Shown here piece after piece: positions 62,317-64,000 of a DNA stretch of 64,000 bases (position 1 is its first letter; each line of letters opens with the position of its first letter). Where the stretch lies: NCBI RefSeq assembly GCF_001704275.1, contig NZ_CP011533.1, forward strand, positions 1,612,001 to 1,676,000, given 5' to 3'. The stretch comes from Streptomyces noursei ATCC 11455 (GTDB lineage Bacteria; Actinomycetota; Actinomycetes; Streptomycetales; Streptomycetaceae). The notes beneath the pieces were generated by a model. The model did not search any database, was not told the origin of the DNA, and saw nothing but the letters and a program-made list of their open reading frames with translations. The position numbers and the translations under genes are program-made.

Positions 62317-63186
62317 ATGACCAGCCCCGTCACCGACTACCGCCCGGCCGAGTGGAACAAGCTAGTCCACCGGGGACAGCGGCTCGTCTCCTCTGAGGGC
62401 GCGCAACAGTGGTCTCTGGGAGATATCGGCCTGGAGATGGTCCCCCTGCCGCCTAAAGGGAAGCGCGTGCCGGCGAAGGCGTACAAGCTCCTGGCCGCTT
62501 ACGCCGAGGAAGTGGGACTCGAACGAGAGCGATTCGAGGAGTATCGCCTCGTAGCCGGAGCGTGGCCGAAGAAGCAGCGTGCCAAGAACGTCTGCTGGAG
62601 CGTCCATGACATCCTGGCGCGCCGACCCGAACGGTTCGACCTGATCAAGAACCCGCCGGTCTACCGCCGCACAGGGGAACGTCGCTGGACCTGCGACGGC
62701 GCCCTCCGGGTGCTCGGCCGGAAGACGCACATGCCCGAGACCATAGAAGAGCGGGTGCGTCAGGTCGAGGATCTGCTCAGCGACGAAGAGATGGCAGTGG
62801 AAGTCGTCGAGCGCGTCATGGTGCGCCGTCCGAAGGTAGTGGAACAGGTCGCCGAGAAGCCCCACGTCCGCGAGGCCTTCAACCGCGCGCAAACGACCAG
62901 GATCCGCGAGGCCCGGGAAGAGACGCGGAGGCGTCCAGAGGTCCAGAAGCTGAACGAGCAGCAAGAGGTGCTGACCGTACTCGGCCTGTGCTCCTCGTTC
63001 GCCAGCGGCATAGGCAGGACACTGCCGGGCCTCCACCTCGCCGACCTGTCGGACGACGCCAAAGACTCCATCCGGGAGGGCCTCGCCCGGGTTACCGCCG
63101 CCGTCGAGTGGACGGAGCACGTCCTGCAGACCGGACGTACCGACATGGATAAGGCGCTGGAACGCCTGATCGCGGGAGAGTTCTGA
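62317..63186 (+). CDS. DUF6192 (RacO-like) protein
   Basis: ATG 62317 preceded by GGGAGG; 289 residues. The N-terminal part contains YRPAEWNKLVHRGQRLVSSE, QWSLGDIGLEMVPLPPKGKR and NVCWSVHDILARRPERFDLI, the typical start of DUF6192 proteins found on Streptomyces plasmids and integrative elements. The middle is Arg/Glu-rich and helical (TRIREAREETRRRPEVQKLN). A ParB-like DNA-binding role is possible from the LGDIGLEM helix-turn-helix-like segment. The function is not established. It is followed by a RacP-like gene, the usual partner. Confidence 0.7.
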   Translation: MTSPVTDYRPAEWNKLVHRGQRLVSSEGAQQWSLGDIGLEMVPLPPKGKRVPAKAYKLLAAYAEEVGLERERFEEYRLVAGAWPKKQRAKNVCWSVHDILARRPERFDLIKNPPVYRRTGERRWTCDGALRVLGRKTHMPETIEERVRQVEDLLSDEEMAVEVVERVMVRRPKVVEQVAEKPHVREAFNRAQTTRIREAREETRRRPEVQKLNEQQEVLTVLGLCSSFASGIGRTLPGLHLADLSDDAKDSIREGLARVTAAVEWTEHVLQTGRTDMDKALERLIAGEF

Positions 63187-63332
63187 CACGCGGGCGGCCG
63201 TAAGAAGACGTCCTTCCACCGACGCGTAGGGAAGGCGATAGGAAGATCCACAACAAATAGCCGGACGAGAAGAACAAACTCGGCGCGCGGCCGAGACTAC
63301 TCGTCCGGCAGGGGGCTGAGGAGACGAGAACA

Positions 63333-63746
63333 ATGACCGCGCACCTGCGCCCCGATTCGCTGGGCCAGAGCGTGTTCGACGCTCTGCAGAGGGCGGGTAC
63401 ACGGGGACTGACCTTCGACGAACTCATGGAGGCGACCAATTACACCGAGTCTCAGGTAGAGCATGGCTTGGGTGTCATGCGAGAAGCCCTTGCGGGAATG
63501 AAGGGCACTGATGCGGTGTACTCCTACGATCCGAACGGACATCTCTACCGCACCGCATACATTCCAGAAGTAGCTGAGGCGTACGAGATCATGCGCCTCA
63601 AGGGAGAAGCGACGCGAAGTCTCCGGGTGCTAGCGGGAACGGTCCTCCCGCACGCTAAGCAGTCCCGAACCAAGGAGCTGCGACTGCTCCGGCGTCACCT
63701 GGAACTTGTGGTTGATGAGGCCAACGAGATCCTGGAACCTGCCTGA
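63333..63746 (+). CDS. RacP-like winged-helix protein
   Basis: ATG 63333 with GAGGAGACGAG upstream; 137 residues. SLGQSVFDALQRAGTRGLTF, DELMEATNYTESQVEHGLGV is a winged helix-turn-helix; then SYDPNGHLYRTAYIPEVAEA, and a helical tail (KELRLLRRHLELVVDEANEI). Proteins named RacP in Streptomyces plasmid-like regions have this form and follow DUF6192 genes. DNA binding is likely; the process is unknown. Confidence 0.65.
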   Translation: MTAHLRPDSLGQSVFDALQRAGTRGLTFDELMEATNYTESQVEHGLGVMREALAGMKGTDAVYSYDPNGHLYRTAYIPEVAEAYEIMRLKGEATRSLRVLAGTVLPHAKQSRTKELRLLRRHLELVVDEANEILEPA

Positions 63747-63835
63747 ACAAATGATCTCCCACACCGACTGCCGGGTCACGGAACCCGAGCAGCCGGTGTG
63801 GAACGTGAAATGGGCGGCTTCTACGACGCTGCAAA

Positions 63836-63982
63836 GTGATCTACCAGCGGCGACCAATCGGCATCGACCCATACGACAGCCTGATCATCTGCACTGAGTG
63901 CGGGCATGGACTCGTCACCAGGACGATGCCGGCCCGCTGCAAGAAATGCCCCCCGTCGAGGCATCACCGCGGCAGGGGCTGA
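63836..63982 (+). CDS. small zinc-ribbon protein
   Basis: GTG 63836 gives 48 residues: IYQRRPIGIDPYDSLIICTE, CGHGLVTRTMPARCKKCPPS, RHHRGRG. The CTECGH and CKKC pairs make a zinc ribbon. Small proteins of this kind follow RacP-like genes on Streptomyces elements. Start codon and expression are uncertain. An ATG at 63986, just after its stop, may open another gene that runs out of the window. Confidence 0.5.
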   Translation: MIYQRRPIGIDPYDSLIICTECGHGLVTRTMPARCKKCPPSRHHRGRG

Positions 63983-64000
63983 CCGATGTGCACCTTCCAC

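Noticed and set aside
1..64000. CRISPR arrays or complete rRNA/tRNA operons
   Set aside because: No regularly spaced repeats and no complete tRNA or rRNA sequence was recognised; only the tRNA-Thr half and the rnpB end are present.

Overview
This is very high-GC DNA with many GTG/TTG starts, GGAGG-type ribosome sites and ATGA/GTGA stop-start overlaps. Gene content (WYL, TIR, CHAT and STAND proteins, terpene and polyketide enzymes, DUF6192, SEC-C) points to a Streptomyces or close relative. The window is accessory DNA: insertion sequences, gene fragments, two attachment-site-like RNA gene ends, an integrase pair, a ParA-type gene and two pairs of inverted insertion sequences. It is most likely a chromosome arm, genomic island or large plasmid.

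Layout. 1-0.9 kb: edge of an XRE/TPR regulator. 1.5-4.8 kb: a terpene locus (TRI5-like terpene synthase, divergent polyprenyl diphosphate synthase, decayed P450). 4.9-5.9 kb: ParA-type ATPase and partner. 6.4-11.6 kb: a mosaic of small intact genes (DUF3291, release-factor-like protein, PCMT, PEBP) and broken ones (serine recombinase, FdhF, THEP1, aminotransferase). 11.9-17.2 kb: XRE/TPR regulator, TIR protein, STAND-like P-loop protein, two-helix membrane protein and a truncated fourth gene. The TIR and P-loop proteins share a short Gly/Asn-rich motif, which suggests a nucleotide-binding immune switch coupled to a TIR effector.

18.0-30.2 kb: two apparently near-identical 1.6-kb insertion sequences in inverted orientation enclose 8.9 kb that carries streptogramin A acetyltransferase (vat) and streptogramin B lyase (vgb) genes in one overlapping operon. 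Also inside are a divergent TetR gene with twin operators, a WYL regulator/SnoaL pair with a perfect operator, a lipoprotein and several decayed genes. Both insertion sequences carry the same in-frame TGA in the transposase.

30.3-33.6 kb: conserved unknown genes. 34.0-35.9 kb: a terminator, the 3' end of an RNase P RNA gene, a tyrosine integrase and an excisionase-like gene, which looks like one end of an element integrated in rnpB. 36.6-45.9 kb: degenerate GDPD, a large TPR-CHAT protease, a DUF6338 pair and a STAND NTPase. 46.1 kb: the 3' half of a tRNA-Thr, another attachment-site relic.

46.4-62.1 kb: a second pair of inverted IS5-family elements encloses a polyketide locus on the minus strand. 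In transcription order: alpha/beta hydrolase, a 2499-residue PKS (KS-AT-DH-MT-ER-KR-ACP, the layout of fungal highly reducing PKSs), a one-chain aldehyde dehydrogenase-P450 fusion, a free ACP, a fatty acyl-AMP ligase, and a last gene cut off by the left insertion sequence. The likely logic is that the ligase loads a fatty acid on the ACP, the PKS extends, methylates and reduces it, and the fusion oxidises the product. 62.3-64.0 kb: DUF6192 and RacP-like genes and a small zinc-ribbon gene of plasmid/integrative-element type.
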